Assembly (NCBI GenBank): GCA_963783235.1
Contig: CAWAMN010000002.1
Span: 496,001 to 560,000 of the forward strand
Direction of reading: 5' to 3'
Length of the DNA stretch: 64,000 nucleotides
DNA from: Thiohalomonas sp963783235
GTDB lineage: Bacteria > Pseudomonadota > Gammaproteobacteria > Thiohalomonadales > Thiohalomonadaceae
Shown: one piece after another, positions 49,011 to 55,855 of the stretch
Position numbering within the stretch: position 1 is the stretch's first letter
Layout of the letters: every line of letters begins with the position of its first letter
Program-made: the position numbers and the translations under genes
The notes under the pieces: model-generated
Databases searched by the model: none
Seen by the model: only the letters and a program-made list of their open reading frames with translations
Told to the model about the DNA's origin: nothing

Positions 49011-49970
49011 CTACGACCCGTTCCCATGAGGATAGACCCGCCGAATGCTGAAAGAAGTTCCCCGGAGAGCGGTCTCGATTTCCGGCGAACAGGCGAGGTA
49101 CCAGTCGGCGCCCCCGGGCGAGGCCCCGCGGATTGTCTCAGCCACCGAGGAGGGCTCCACCCCGGCCGGCCTTTCGATGAGCGAGACGTTGAAATCGTCG
49201 AGGACGTCCTGCCAGGCCCGGCAGACGTTCTCAAGGTAGTGTCCACCGGGCTCCGCTATCCAGAAGAGGTGGGCCGGCCGTTCCCGCTCCAGGGCAATGA
49301 AGTGCTCCAGCAGGCTCTTGATCGGTGCGAATCCGGTTCCCTCCGCGACCAGGACCAGCGGTGCCGAAGAGGTCTCTTCCAGCGTGAAATGGCCATGAGG
49401 ACCTTCGATATCCAGGGGGGCCCCGGTATCAGCGTGCTCGAAAAGGTGTCTTGCGAGGGGGTCCTCATCCCGATGCAGTTGAAACTGCAGGACCCGGCCG
49501 TTGCACGGACAGCTGGCGACCGCAACGGACCGGCTTCCCACGCCCGCGACGCTCAGATTCACATATTGGCCGGCCAGAAAGCGCAGGGTTTGAGTACGGG
49601 GTGTGCGTACCTGAAGAAGTAAGTAGTCACCGACACGCCTGGCACTGGCGACCCGGGCCCGGATTTGCTGATGGGGGATCTCGTCGACGTCGCTGGTGTC
49701 CGCCACCTCGAGTACCAGATCCGAACCCGGCGCATTGGAGCAGAGCAGAATCGTGCCACGGATTTTTTCCGCTTCGGGAATAACGTACTCATGCCGAGCC
49801 AGGATCTCGACGGCACCCGAAAGGACTCGGGCCTTGCACTCACCACAGCTGCCACCGGCACAGCTGTAGGGGAGATGGATCCCGGAACGCAACCCCGCCT
49901 CCAGTAGACTTTCATGCGCCTCGGCGATGAATGTACGGCCACTCGGTGATAGCTGGATACGGTAGCTCAA
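49011..49970 (-). CDS. Ferredoxin reductase-like protein: [2Fe-2S] + FAD/NAD domains, TTG start
   Basis: A 319-aa electron-transfer protein. The plant-type [2Fe-2S] domain (residues 1-90) has CAGGSCGECKARV plus the fourth Cys in TILLCSNAP. A ferredoxin-NADP reductase-type FAD domain follows, but its FAD motif is RSVAVAS in place of the common RxYS, so flavin contacts may differ. The NAD-binding part has VAEGTGFAPIKSLLEHF and a C-terminal ACSPEIETAL. The TTG at 49970 is chosen because GGAGGAGGAG lies five bases upstream and the homology begins there; the frame is open further up only as a shadow of the next gene. It is similar to CDP-6-deoxy-glucoseen reductase-like proteins, but no such pathway is present. 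Confidence 0.83.
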   Translation of the reverse strand: MSYRIQLSPSGRTFIAEAHESLLEAGLRSGIHLPYSCAGGSCGECKARVLSGAVEILARHEYVIPEAEKIRGTILLCSNAPGSDLVLEVADTSDVDEIPHQQIRARVASARRVGDYLLLQVRTPRTQTLRFLAGQYVNLSVAGVGSRSVAVASCPCNGRVLQFQLHRDEDPLARHLFEHADTGAPLDIEGPHGHFTLEETSSAPLVLVAEGTGFAPIKSLLEHFIALERERPAHLFWIAEPGGHYLENVCRAWQDVLDDFNVSLIERPAGVEPSSVAETIRGASPGGADWYLACSPEIETALRGTSFSIRRVYPHGNGS

Positions 49971-50023
49971 GGCTCCTCCTCCTAATCCAGGCTTGATGAG
50001 AGCGTCTTTGGCACCGGCCCCGA

Positions 50024-50458
50024 CTACGGCCGCTTCATGCGCACTAACAACCAGCGGCTGAGATCGGCGGCCAATTCCCGTTTGCCGGCATCGTCGCTGT
50101 TTTGCCATTCACTGAGGTGCCGGGCCATATCCTTTAGAAGCTCTTCGTACTTGTCGGCCCGTGCCTCCGCCACCGAGAGTTCGGTATTGCGCTTTTTAAG
50201 CTGACAGGTCAGCTCATCGTGGTCGGGGGCAACGGTATCCCGGACCCGCCGGGAAAACGCTGTGGCACGAATCAGATCCAGACGTTCCATGACAGGCGAG
50301 GTGTCGATGGCCATCTCGGGAAAACGCTCCTTCAGTGCCTCGAAGTCCAGTTTTCCCTCGAAGGTTTGAAGTTCGCCGCTTCGGATCAATTTTTGCAACT
50401 TACTGCGGCCGATGTTGAGCAGTCTTGCCGCCCTGGCCACTGCCACGAGACGCCCCAT
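50024..50458 (-). CDS. MerR/excisionase-like HTH protein with coiled-coil tail
   Basis: A 144-aa protein. The first ~50 residues are a MerR/excisionase-type helix-turn-helix (VAVARAARLLNIGRSKLQKL, then IRSGELQTFEGKLDFEALKE). The rest is a coiled coil (DELTCQLKKRNTELSVAEA ... ARADKYEELLKDMARHLSEW). The ATG at 50458 has GGAGGAG nine bases upstream; longer frames have no support. It lies 53 bases upstream of the ferredoxin-reductase-like gene on the same strand, so it may regulate or accompany it. No exact family is recognised. Confidence 0.7.
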   Translation of the reverse strand: MGRLVAVARAARLLNIGRSKLQKLIRSGELQTFEGKLDFEALKERFPEMAIDTSPVMERLDLIRATAFSRRVRDTVAPDHDELTCQLKKRNTELSVAEARADKYEELLKDMARHLSEWQNSDDAGKRELAADLSRWLLVRMKRP

Positions 50459-50615
50459 TAATTGGCTCCTCCGGCCTTCCCCACAAAACCCTGGCGCCCG
50501 TGCCCGGCCGATCGCCAGCCTTGGTGATTCCAAGGCGACAGGACACAGCCTTCGTAGAGCGCCCGCCCCCTGCAGGTCAAACGAGAGCACTCTGGAGAGT
50601 GATGACGGATCCCCG

Positions 50616-50754
50616 CTAACAGGCTGTTGAAAAGGTTTTTATCCCCTCTCCCTGAGGGAGAAGGTTAGGGGGGATAAAATCAGTAACTTACTCTTTATTG
50701 AGTCCCCTCACCCCAGCCCCCCTCTGGAGAGGGTGTTTTTCAACAGCCTGCTAA
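50616..50754. repeat. MITE-like element, CTAA-flanked, CAGGCTGTTGAAAA ends
   Basis: The termini CAGGCTGTTGAAAAG (50620) and TTTTTCAACAGCCTG (50750) are inverted repeats, and each is flanked by CTAA (50616-50619 and 50751-50754), a probable 4-bp target duplication. It is the second copy of the element at 20893 and shares the CTCCCTGAGGGAGAAGG hairpin. Its right CTAA is also the left end of the next element. Confidence 0.8.
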
Positions 50755-50855
50755 ATACGTGTTCGTAAATGGTATCCACCGAAAATCCCTTCTCCCTCAG
50801 GGAGAAGGTAAGGATGAGGGGCAGTGATGGGCACCATTTCGGAACACGTATTTAG
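50751..50855. repeat. Palindromic element with CTAAATACGTGTTC ends
   Basis: The left end CTAAATACGTGTTC and right end GGAACACGTATTTAG are inverted repeats of about 28 bp with few mismatches; the element is related to that at 24618-24765. Inside is another CTTCTCCCTCAGGGAGAAGG hairpin. The right end contains the stop codon of the minus-strand 94-aa gene. The left CTAA is shared with the previous element, so the two are joined head to tail. Confidence 0.75.
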
Positions 50856-51136
50856 TCAGCAATCCATTGTTCGAGCGCATCGACGATTTTTCGCGCCTGA
50901 TCCTTGCTCGAGATGTTGAATTTCGATTTCTGCTGGTACTGTCCGTGGCGTTTTTGGTAACGGCGAATGGTGTACTTCTCGGGACCGTACTCCTCCTTGG
51001 CGCGATCCCAATCCTGATAGCGGTAGAGTATCGTCGCCCAAGCCCCTTTGGTGAGGACCACCTTGTCAAGTTGCTTGGTCACGAGCGTTCCCTCTTCGGT
51101 AAATTCCACCGACAGTTCATCGACCGTTTCGGCCAT
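50852..51136 (-). CDS. Conserved small protein of unknown function (94 aa)
   Basis: A soluble, charged protein starting MAETVDELSVEFTEEGTLV. The centre is distinctive (LTKGAWATILYRYQDWDRAK, then a YGPEKYTIRRYQKRHGQY segment), rich in Tyr, Lys and Arg, and the end is helical (DQARKIVDALEQWI). The ATG at 51136 has GAGGAG eight bases upstream. I have a sense of seeing this type in other gammaproteobacteria but know no function. Its TAA stop lies inside the CTAA of a palindromic element. Confidence 0.75.
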   Translation of the reverse strand: MAETVDELSVEFTEEGTLVTKQLDKVVLTKGAWATILYRYQDWDRAKEEYGPEKYTIRRYQKRHGQYQQKSKFNISSKDQARKIVDALEQWIAD

Positions 51137-51372
51137 CAGCCACTCCTCGATTGTTAGTTGAATGTAGTGAATCCCGCCCACAAGCGGGCAGCGTCGCATA
51201 CACATTCCAGCTCTGGACGCCGCGGCCCCGGGGACCTCGCAGAGGGAGCCCGTCCAGGGGCGGGAGTCATAATCCGAAGCGTAACACGAAAGCGCCGGCC
51301 GTCGGTTTCGGGGCCTCCTAACCAAAACGTTTCCCGTTTTCTTGAATGTTCAGGATCCTCTTATATGCTTAT

Positions 51373-51391
51373 TTTCACGGTTACCGTGAAA
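51373..51391 (+). promoter_or_regulatory. Palindromic operator-like site upstream of sulfur globule gene
   Basis: TTTCACGGTTACCGTGAAA is a perfect 8-bp inverted repeat with a three-base centre. A further half-site, CCCGTGAAAC, lies at 51414-51423. The pair sits 20-70 bases upstream of the start codon, just after an AT-rich TTATATGC stretch that may be a -10 element. This is the position expected for an operator or a 5' mRNA hairpin controlling the gene. Confidence 0.5.
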
Positions 51392-51440
51392 CATGCCGTT
51401 CGGCAGTCCACTTCCCGTGAAACACACAAGGAGACAAGTC

Positions 51441-51902
51441 ATGAAGAAAAGGAAATTAACTGTTGCCGCGGCTCTATTGGCGGTGTCCACCGGATCGCAG
51501 GCGTGGGGTCCCTTTTGGGACAATGGCGGCTGGGGTAATGGAAACGGCGTCATGGATGGGGACTTCGGTTTCTCCATGAATGCGTCCGCTTCCGCCCGCG
51601 GCAATGGCTGGGGTAACTCCTGGAGCAATCCTTACGGCTATGCCCCTTACGGCTATGCCCCGGCCGGCTACGGATACGGCCCCGCCAGCTACGCCCCTTA
51701 CGGCATGCCGGCAGAGCAGATCAAGGCCGATTCCGAAGCGCGTCGCGAAGCGCTGGAAGCACAGCGAAAAGCCGCGATGGAGTACCAGAAACAGATGGAA
51801 GAGCACCGTCAGGCGATTCTCGATGCCCAGCGGCAGGCGTATGAGCGGCAGGTCGCAATGATGCGCGATAAACCCGCGGCCGATAAAGGCACTGCCGAGT
51901 AA
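51441..51902 (+). CDS. Sulfur globule-type protein
   Basis: A 153-aa exported protein. The signal peptide (KLTVAAALLAVSTGSQA) is followed by WGPFWDNGGWGNGNGVMDGD, the Gly/Asn/Trp-rich opening typical of sulfur globule proteins CV1/CV3-like, then Tyr/Pro/Gly repeats (YGYAPYGYAPAGYGYGPA). In purple and colourless sulfur bacteria such proteins form the envelope of stored periplasmic sulfur. The C-terminal ~55 residues differ from classical forms: a Glu/Gln/Arg-rich helix (ARREALEAQRKAAMEYQKQ). The start has AAGGAGA ten bases upstream. A strong terminator follows. This is the best metabolic clue to the organism's lifestyle. Confidence 0.8.
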   Translation: MKKRKLTVAAALLAVSTGSQAWGPFWDNGGWGNGNGVMDGDFGFSMNASASARGNGWGNSWSNPYGYAPYGYAPAGYGYGPASYAPYGMPAEQIKADSEARREALEAQRKAAMEYQKQMEEHRQAILDAQRQAYERQVAMMRDKPAADKGTAE

Positions 51903-51929
51903 CTTGCTTTAAAGCAGTTTGAGTCGGTG

Positions 51930-51963
51930 AAAACCCGTGCGGCGATTTCGCACGGGTTTTTTC
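51930..51963. terminator. Rho-independent terminator after sulfur globule gene
   Basis: AAAACCCGTGC pairs with GCACGGGTTTT around the loop GGCGATTTC, followed by TTTTTTCTTC on the plus strand. The A run on the left also gives a T run for minus-strand transcription, so it can serve both this gene and the convergent M67 peptidase gene ending at 51968. Confidence 0.9.
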
Positions 51964-51967
51964 TTCG

Positions 51968-52375
51968 TTAGTAAACCTCCAACTCCACATCCTCCGCCTG
52001 CCCCTCGCCAAGACGAAATCCGCGTATCTCCAGCACGCCTTTGGTATCGAGCGACACGATCAGATACAGCGCCTCGGGATAGGCCGCCTCCTCCAGATCC
52101 TTCTTCGACGGTGCCGCCGGAGCATGCGGATGGGAGTGATAAATGGCGAACAGCGCCTGGTCCGCCTCTCTCATGGAGCGCATCGCCGCGATTTGCCCTT
52201 CGGGGTCCATCTGGAAAAGTTCGCCCGGCCGGCTGGCGACGTTCGCAACCGGATAGGTCCGACGAGGCTCACCTTCGGTCGCACCGATAAGGCCGCAGAC
52301 TTCGCGCTCAGGAGAGTGCTGGGCGTGGGAGAGGATCTGATTGACGATCGTGCGGGGAATTCGAATAGGATTCAT
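51968..52375 (-). CDS. M67 (JAMM/MPN) family metallopeptidase
   Basis: A 135-aa single-domain protein with the JAMM zinc site: an upstream Glu in REVCGLIGA, then YHSHPHAPAAPSKKDLEEA, which provides the His-x-His and Asp ligands. Prokaryotic stand-alone JAMM proteins remove or process ubiquitin-like sulfur carriers or amino-acid adducts. It follows moeB on the same strand, and M67-MoeB pairs are a known context for sulfur-carrier chemistry. No ThiS, MoaD or CysO-like partner is in the window. It is last in the hemA-led gene run. Confidence 0.9.
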   Translation of the reverse strand: MNPIRIPRTIVNQILSHAQHSPEREVCGLIGATEGEPRRTYPVANVASRPGELFQMDPEGQIAAMRSMREADQALFAIYHSHPHAPAAPSKKDLEEAAYPEALYLIVSLDTKGVLEIRGFRLGEGQAEDVELEVY

Positions 52376-52446
52376 GGTTGTCGGGTACTGTTTGATCGTT
52401 GGGCAAGGGACGAAAGGCGCACCCTCCCGTGGTTACGAACGGCTAT

Positions 52447-52487
52447 TTAGCCTTCTCCCTGAGGGAGAAGAGACACAAACCTGCTAG
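52447..52487. repeat. Remnant CTAR-flanked hairpin at moeB stop
   Basis: On the minus strand CTAG (containing the moeB TAG stop) is followed by CAGGTTTGTGTCT, the hairpin CTTCTCCCTCAGGGAGAAG and then CTAA. It resembles a shortened copy of the elements at 20893 and 50616, keeping the flanks and the central hairpin only. Confidence 0.6.
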
Positions 52488-53230
52488 CCTGTGCCGCAGG
52501 CCGGGCAGGCCGGGTCTTTACGCAGCTTGAGCGTCCGCCACTCCATTGCCAAAGCGTCGAGCAGTAGCAGCCGTCCGCCCAGTGTCTCTCCGATGCCGAG
52601 AAGGACCTTGACCGCTTCGGTCGCCTGCACAGTGCCGATGATGCCGACCACTGGCGCCAGAACGCCGGTGAGATTGCAGTTTTCGCCCTCCCCCGTTTCA
52701 TCCCGATAGAGACAGCGATAACAGGGTGCATCGTCCCTTTCGTTATGGAATACCGTGACCTGGCCTTCACAGCGAACCGCCGCTCCCGAGACCAGGGGGG
52801 TGCGGTTACGCACGCAGGCGGCATTGAGGGCGAAGCGGGTTTCGAAATTATCGGAGCAGTCCAAAACCACATCGGCGGCCGCAATTTGGGCATCGAGCGC
52901 ATCGCCTTCCAACTGCCCGTCGATGATCTCGACCTCGACGTCGGGATTGAGCGCCAGGACCGCATCGCGGGCAGACTCAACCTTGGAGCGACCCACATCC
53001 CCCTGCCGGTGAATGATCTGGCGCTGCAGATTGCTGATCTCCACCCGGTCGAAATCGACCAGGGTCAGTTTACCAACCCCGGCCGCCGCCAGATAAATCC
53101 CCACGGGCGAGCCGAGTCCACCCATGCCAATAATAAGCGCACGCGACTCGAGCAGACGCCGCTGACCGCGGGCCTCCACCTGGGGAAGGGTGATGTGTCG
53201 GCTGTAGCGTTCGAGTTGGTCTTCGTTCAT
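52484..53230 (-). CDS. moeB: MoeB/ThiF family sulfur-carrier adenylyltransferase
   Basis: A 248-aa E1-like enzyme that adenylates the C-terminus of a MoaD-type sulfur carrier. YSRHITLPQ at the start, ATP loop IGMGGLGSPVGIYLAAAGVG, the Arg of SNLQRQIIH, the metal Asp in LDCSDNF and the zinc Cys pairs (CYRC and CPACG) are all present. It lies in the usual gammaproteobacterial place after prmC, but with an extra small gene between. It could serve molybdopterin or other sulfur-carrier routes. Confidence 0.93.
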   Translation of the reverse strand: MNEDQLERYSRHITLPQVEARGQRRLLESRALIIGMGGLGSPVGIYLAAAGVGKLTLVDFDRVEISNLQRQIIHRQGDVGRSKVESARDAVLALNPDVEVEIIDGQLEGDALDAQIAAADVVLDCSDNFETRFALNAACVRNRTPLVSGAAVRCEGQVTVFHNERDDAPCYRCLYRDETGEGENCNLTGVLAPVVGIIGTVQATEAVKVLLGIGETLGGRLLLLDALAMEWRTLKLRKDPACPACGTG

Positions 53231-53243
53231 GGGAGGATTTTAC

Positions 53244-53302
53244 AGGTACGAGGTACAAGGGACTAGGGAACGCGTGCGCAGAGAGCTCATTCCCTCGTAC
53301 CT
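53244..53302. repeat. Inverted repeat AGGTACGAGG / CCTCGTACCT
   Basis: Ten-base arms at 53244-53253 and 53293-53302 enclose 39 bases in the gap upstream of moeB. The core GAGGTAC also recurs between them. No T tract follows. Role unknown; possibly a decayed palindromic element. Confidence 0.5.
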
Positions 53303-53322
53303 CGGATCTTGCCCCTACGAGC

Positions 53323-53733
53323 TCATTGGTACTTGCGCCAGTATTCGGGGCGCCCGTCACGGCAGCCGTGCTGGAGTCGCTGATAGCGGTTGATAAAGAC
53401 CTGGATGCAGGTATCGCACTGCTCCAATCCCATATTCTGACGCTGGGTCTCTTCGGTGTAGTAGTAGAGCGCCCGCTTGAGCTTGGCCATCAGGTGATTG
53501 GCGATATGGAATCCGAGCTCGGTGAGCGCATCGTCGATGATATTGAGCGTCACGTGGGCGATGTCATAGCCGACCAGAAGCTGTGTGCGGCCCACCGGAC
53601 GTGCGTACACGATTCCCTCCACCCCGTCGAAAAGCAGGCTGGCGGCTTGGGCTTGGTCATCGGGGCGCAGCGTACAAAAAAGGATTTCGCGATGCTTAAT
53701 CCGGCTGCCAGGATCAGTGTCCATGCTCTCCAT
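53323..53733 (-). CDS. Hypothetical protein with HMA-like fold pattern
   Basis: A 136-aa protein (a start nine bases further in, at 53724, is equally possible). The centre reads LLFDGVEGIVYARPVGRTQL and LNIIDDALTELGFHI, a beta-alpha-beta pattern like heavy-metal-associated domains, but the CxxC metal loop is absent. The C-terminal half is helical and ends with a Cys pair CDTCIQVF and a Tyr/Arg-rich tail. It lies between prmC and moeB in the same orientation and is probably in their operon. Function is unknown. Confidence 0.68.
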   Translation of the reverse strand: MESMDTDPGSRIKHREILFCTLRPDDQAQAASLLFDGVEGIVYARPVGRTQLLVGYDIAHVTLNIIDDALTELGFHIANHLMAKLKRALYYYTEETQRQNMGLEQCDTCIQVFINRYQRLQHGCRDGRPEYWRKYQ

Positions 53734-53767
53734 CCTAGTGCGGGCCGGGAAATTATCAACTGTTTTC

Positions 53768-54613
53768 CTAGCCACTTTCAAAAGGCATCTGCCCGCCGCT
53801 TATCCGCTCCAATCCTCCCAAATCCCGCCTGGTGAAGACATTCACAAGACCGCGGTCACGGAACAGCCGGCGAAGGGACTCGCCCTGGTCAAAGCCGTGC
53901 TCCACCAACAACCAGCCGCCCGCCTCCAGGTAGTGCGGTGCACCGTTCACCAGTTGGCGGATGTCTTCGAGCCCGTCGGGGCCCGAACTCAGCGCCCTCC
54001 GGGGCTCGAAGCGAACGTCACCGACGGCCAAATGCGGGTCGTCCTCCCGCACGTAGGGAGGGTTGCTGACGATCACCTGAAACCGTCCTGTCAGGGGCTC
54101 GAACCACGAACCGGAAAGCCATTGCACATTGGCAAGGCCGGTGCGCTCGGCGTTCTTTTGGGCCACCGCCAACGCCGGCGCCGAGCGGTCAACCGCGACC
54201 ACAAAGCACCCCGGCCGCTCTCCGGCAAGGGCAAGAGCGATGGCGCCACTGCCCGTTCCCAGGTCAGCGACTCTCCAATGGGCATCGGGCGGAATGCGTT
54301 CCAGGGCCGCCTCAAGCAGCAGTTCGGTCTCCGGCCTCGGGATGAGCGTGTCGCAAGTCACCGCCAGATCAAGACTCCAGAATTCCCGATGTCCGGTGAT
54401 GTAGGCTACCGGTTCACCACCGGCCCGGCGGCGCACCAGCTCCTCGAAGCGCTCCGCCTCCTGGTCGGTGAGCTCCTGCTCCGGCCACGTATAGAAGTGA
54501 GTCCGGCCTTTGCCCAGGATCTCCCCGAGCAGGACCTCCGCGTCCAGGCGCGCGGTATCGTAACCGGCAAACCGCTCGGCGGCATCGTTCAGGGCTTCGG
54601 CTATCGTCGGCAT
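53768..54613 (-). CDS. prmC: Release factor glutamine methyltransferase PrmC
   Basis: A 281-aa SAM-dependent enzyme that methylates the Gln of the GGQ loop in RF1 and RF2. The SAM loop is VADLGTGSGAIALALA and the catalytic motif is VSNPPYV. The N-terminal substrate-binding helices (LDAEVLLGEILGKGRTHFY) are typical. The ATG at 54613 is preferred; upstream frames run into a repeat. It follows its substrate gene prfA after a 153-bp gap filled by an inverted-repeat element. Confidence 0.95.
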   Translation of the reverse strand: MPTIAEALNDAAERFAGYDTARLDAEVLLGEILGKGRTHFYTWPEQELTDQEAERFEELVRRRAGGEPVAYITGHREFWSLDLAVTCDTLIPRPETELLLEAALERIPPDAHWRVADLGTGSGAIALALAGERPGCFVVAVDRSAPALAVAQKNAERTGLANVQWLSGSWFEPLTGRFQVIVSNPPYVREDDPHLAVGDVRFEPRRALSSGPDGLEDIRQLVNGAPHYLEAGGWLLVEHGFDQGESLRRLFRDRGLVNVFTRRDLGGLERISGGQMPFESG

Positions 54614-54624
54614 GGGTTGGATGT

Positions 54625-54762
54625 CAACCACGGGGTGCACGGGGAACACGGGGCTTTTTTGGGTAAAACGCGAGGGACATCTGCCGCTCGCGGGAGCCTA
54701 TCCTGTCGCGCAGGATTGTTGGAAAAACAACTCCCCGTGCTCACCGTGTCCCCCGTGGTTTA
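54625..54762. repeat. Inverted-repeat element with AACCACGGGG ends between prfA and prmC
   Basis: The left end (AACCACGGGGTGCACGGGG) and right end (CCGTGTCCCCCGTGGTT) are inverted repeats of about 28 bp. The 80 bases between hold no gene. The ends match those around the GxxExxY gene at 63281-63730, making this a gene-less relative. It splits an operon that is normally tight. Confidence 0.75.
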
Positions 54763-54766
54763 TCCC

Positions 54767-55852
54767 TCACTCCTCGGCCATGGCCGCGAGCTGTTCGGTC
54801 TGATGTTCGGAGATAAGCGGTTGGACGACCTGGTCCAGATCACCCTGCATCACGTCTTCCAGCTTGTAGAGCGTCAGATTGATGCGGTGATCCGTCACCC
54901 GTCCCTGCGGGAAGTTATAGGTGCGGATACGTTCCGAGCGATCACCGCTGCCCACCAGGGTTTTGCGGGTAGCGGCCTGCTCCGCCGCCTGCTTCTCCTG
55001 CTCGGCAGAAAAAAGCTTGGTCCGCAGCAGGGCCATCGCCTTGGCGCGGTTCTTGTGCTGGGAGCGCTCATCCTGACACTCCACCACGATACCGGAGGGC
55101 AGGTGCGTCAGGCGGATGGCCGAATCGGTCTTGTTGACATGCTGACCGCCGGCCCCGGAGGCACGGAAGGTATCCACCTTAAGGTCGTTCGGATTGACAT
55201 CGGCCGCCTCGACTTCATCCACCTCGGGCATGACCGCCACGGTACAGGCGGAAGTGTGGATCCGCCCCTGAGACTCGGTCTCGGGCACACGCTGGACGCG
55301 ATGGGCACCGGACTCGAACTTGAGTCGCGAGTAGACGCCCTGCCCCACCACCCGGGCGATGATCTCCTTGTAGCCACCGTGTTCACCCTCGCTGGCGGAA
55401 ATCACCTCCACCTGCCAGCGCTGGCGCTCGGCATAGCGGCTGTACATGCGAAACAGGTCGCCCGCGAACAGCGCCGCCTCGTCACCGCCGGTGCCGGCCC
55501 GGATCTCGAGGTAGGTGTTCTTGGTATCGTTGGGATCCCTGGGCAGCAGCAGCTTCTGCAGTTCCACTTCCAGCTCATCGCGCCGCTGCCGTGCACCCTG
55601 GAGTTCCTCCTCACCCATGGCCCGCATTTCCGGGTCTTGCTCCCCCGCCAACTCCTCGGCGGTTTCGATATCGCCGAGGGTACTGCGGTAGCGGTCAAAG
55701 GTTTCCACCACCGGCTTCAGGTAAGCGTATTCCTGCGAAAGGCCGCGGAAGCGCTCCTGGTCGGCAATGGTATCGGGATCGGCGAGCAGGGCATTAAGCT
55801 CCTGCAGCCGCTCGGAGAGATTCTCCAGCTTGCTGCGGATGGAAGCTTTCAC
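54767..55852 (-). CDS. prfA: Peptide chain release factor 1
   Basis: A 361-aa RF1 that reads UAA and UAG. The stop-recognition tripeptide is PET in RVPETESQGR, distinguishing it from RF2 (SPF). The catalytic GGQ lies in ASGAGGQHVNKTDSAIRLT. Family length is normal. It starts four bases after the hemA stop, so hemA and prfA are one operon. Confidence 0.97.
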   Translation of the reverse strand: MKASIRSKLENLSERLQELNALLADPDTIADQERFRGLSQEYAYLKPVVETFDRYRSTLGDIETAEELAGEQDPEMRAMGEEELQGARQRRDELEVELQKLLLPRDPNDTKNTYLEIRAGTGGDEAALFAGDLFRMYSRYAERQRWQVEVISASEGEHGGYKEIIARVVGQGVYSRLKFESGAHRVQRVPETESQGRIHTSACTVAVMPEVDEVEAADVNPNDLKVDTFRASGAGGQHVNKTDSAIRLTHLPSGIVVECQDERSQHKNRAKAMALLRTKLFSAEQEKQAAEQAATRKTLVGSGDRSERIRTYNFPQGRVTDHRINLTLYKLEDVMQGDLDQVVQPLISEHQTEQLAAMAEE

Positions 55853-55855
55853 AGG

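Noticed and set aside
49971..50108. N-terminal extension of the ferredoxin-reductase-like protein
   Set aside because: The extra residues overlap the HTH gene in another frame and lack homology; the TTG with GGAGGAGGAG is a better start.
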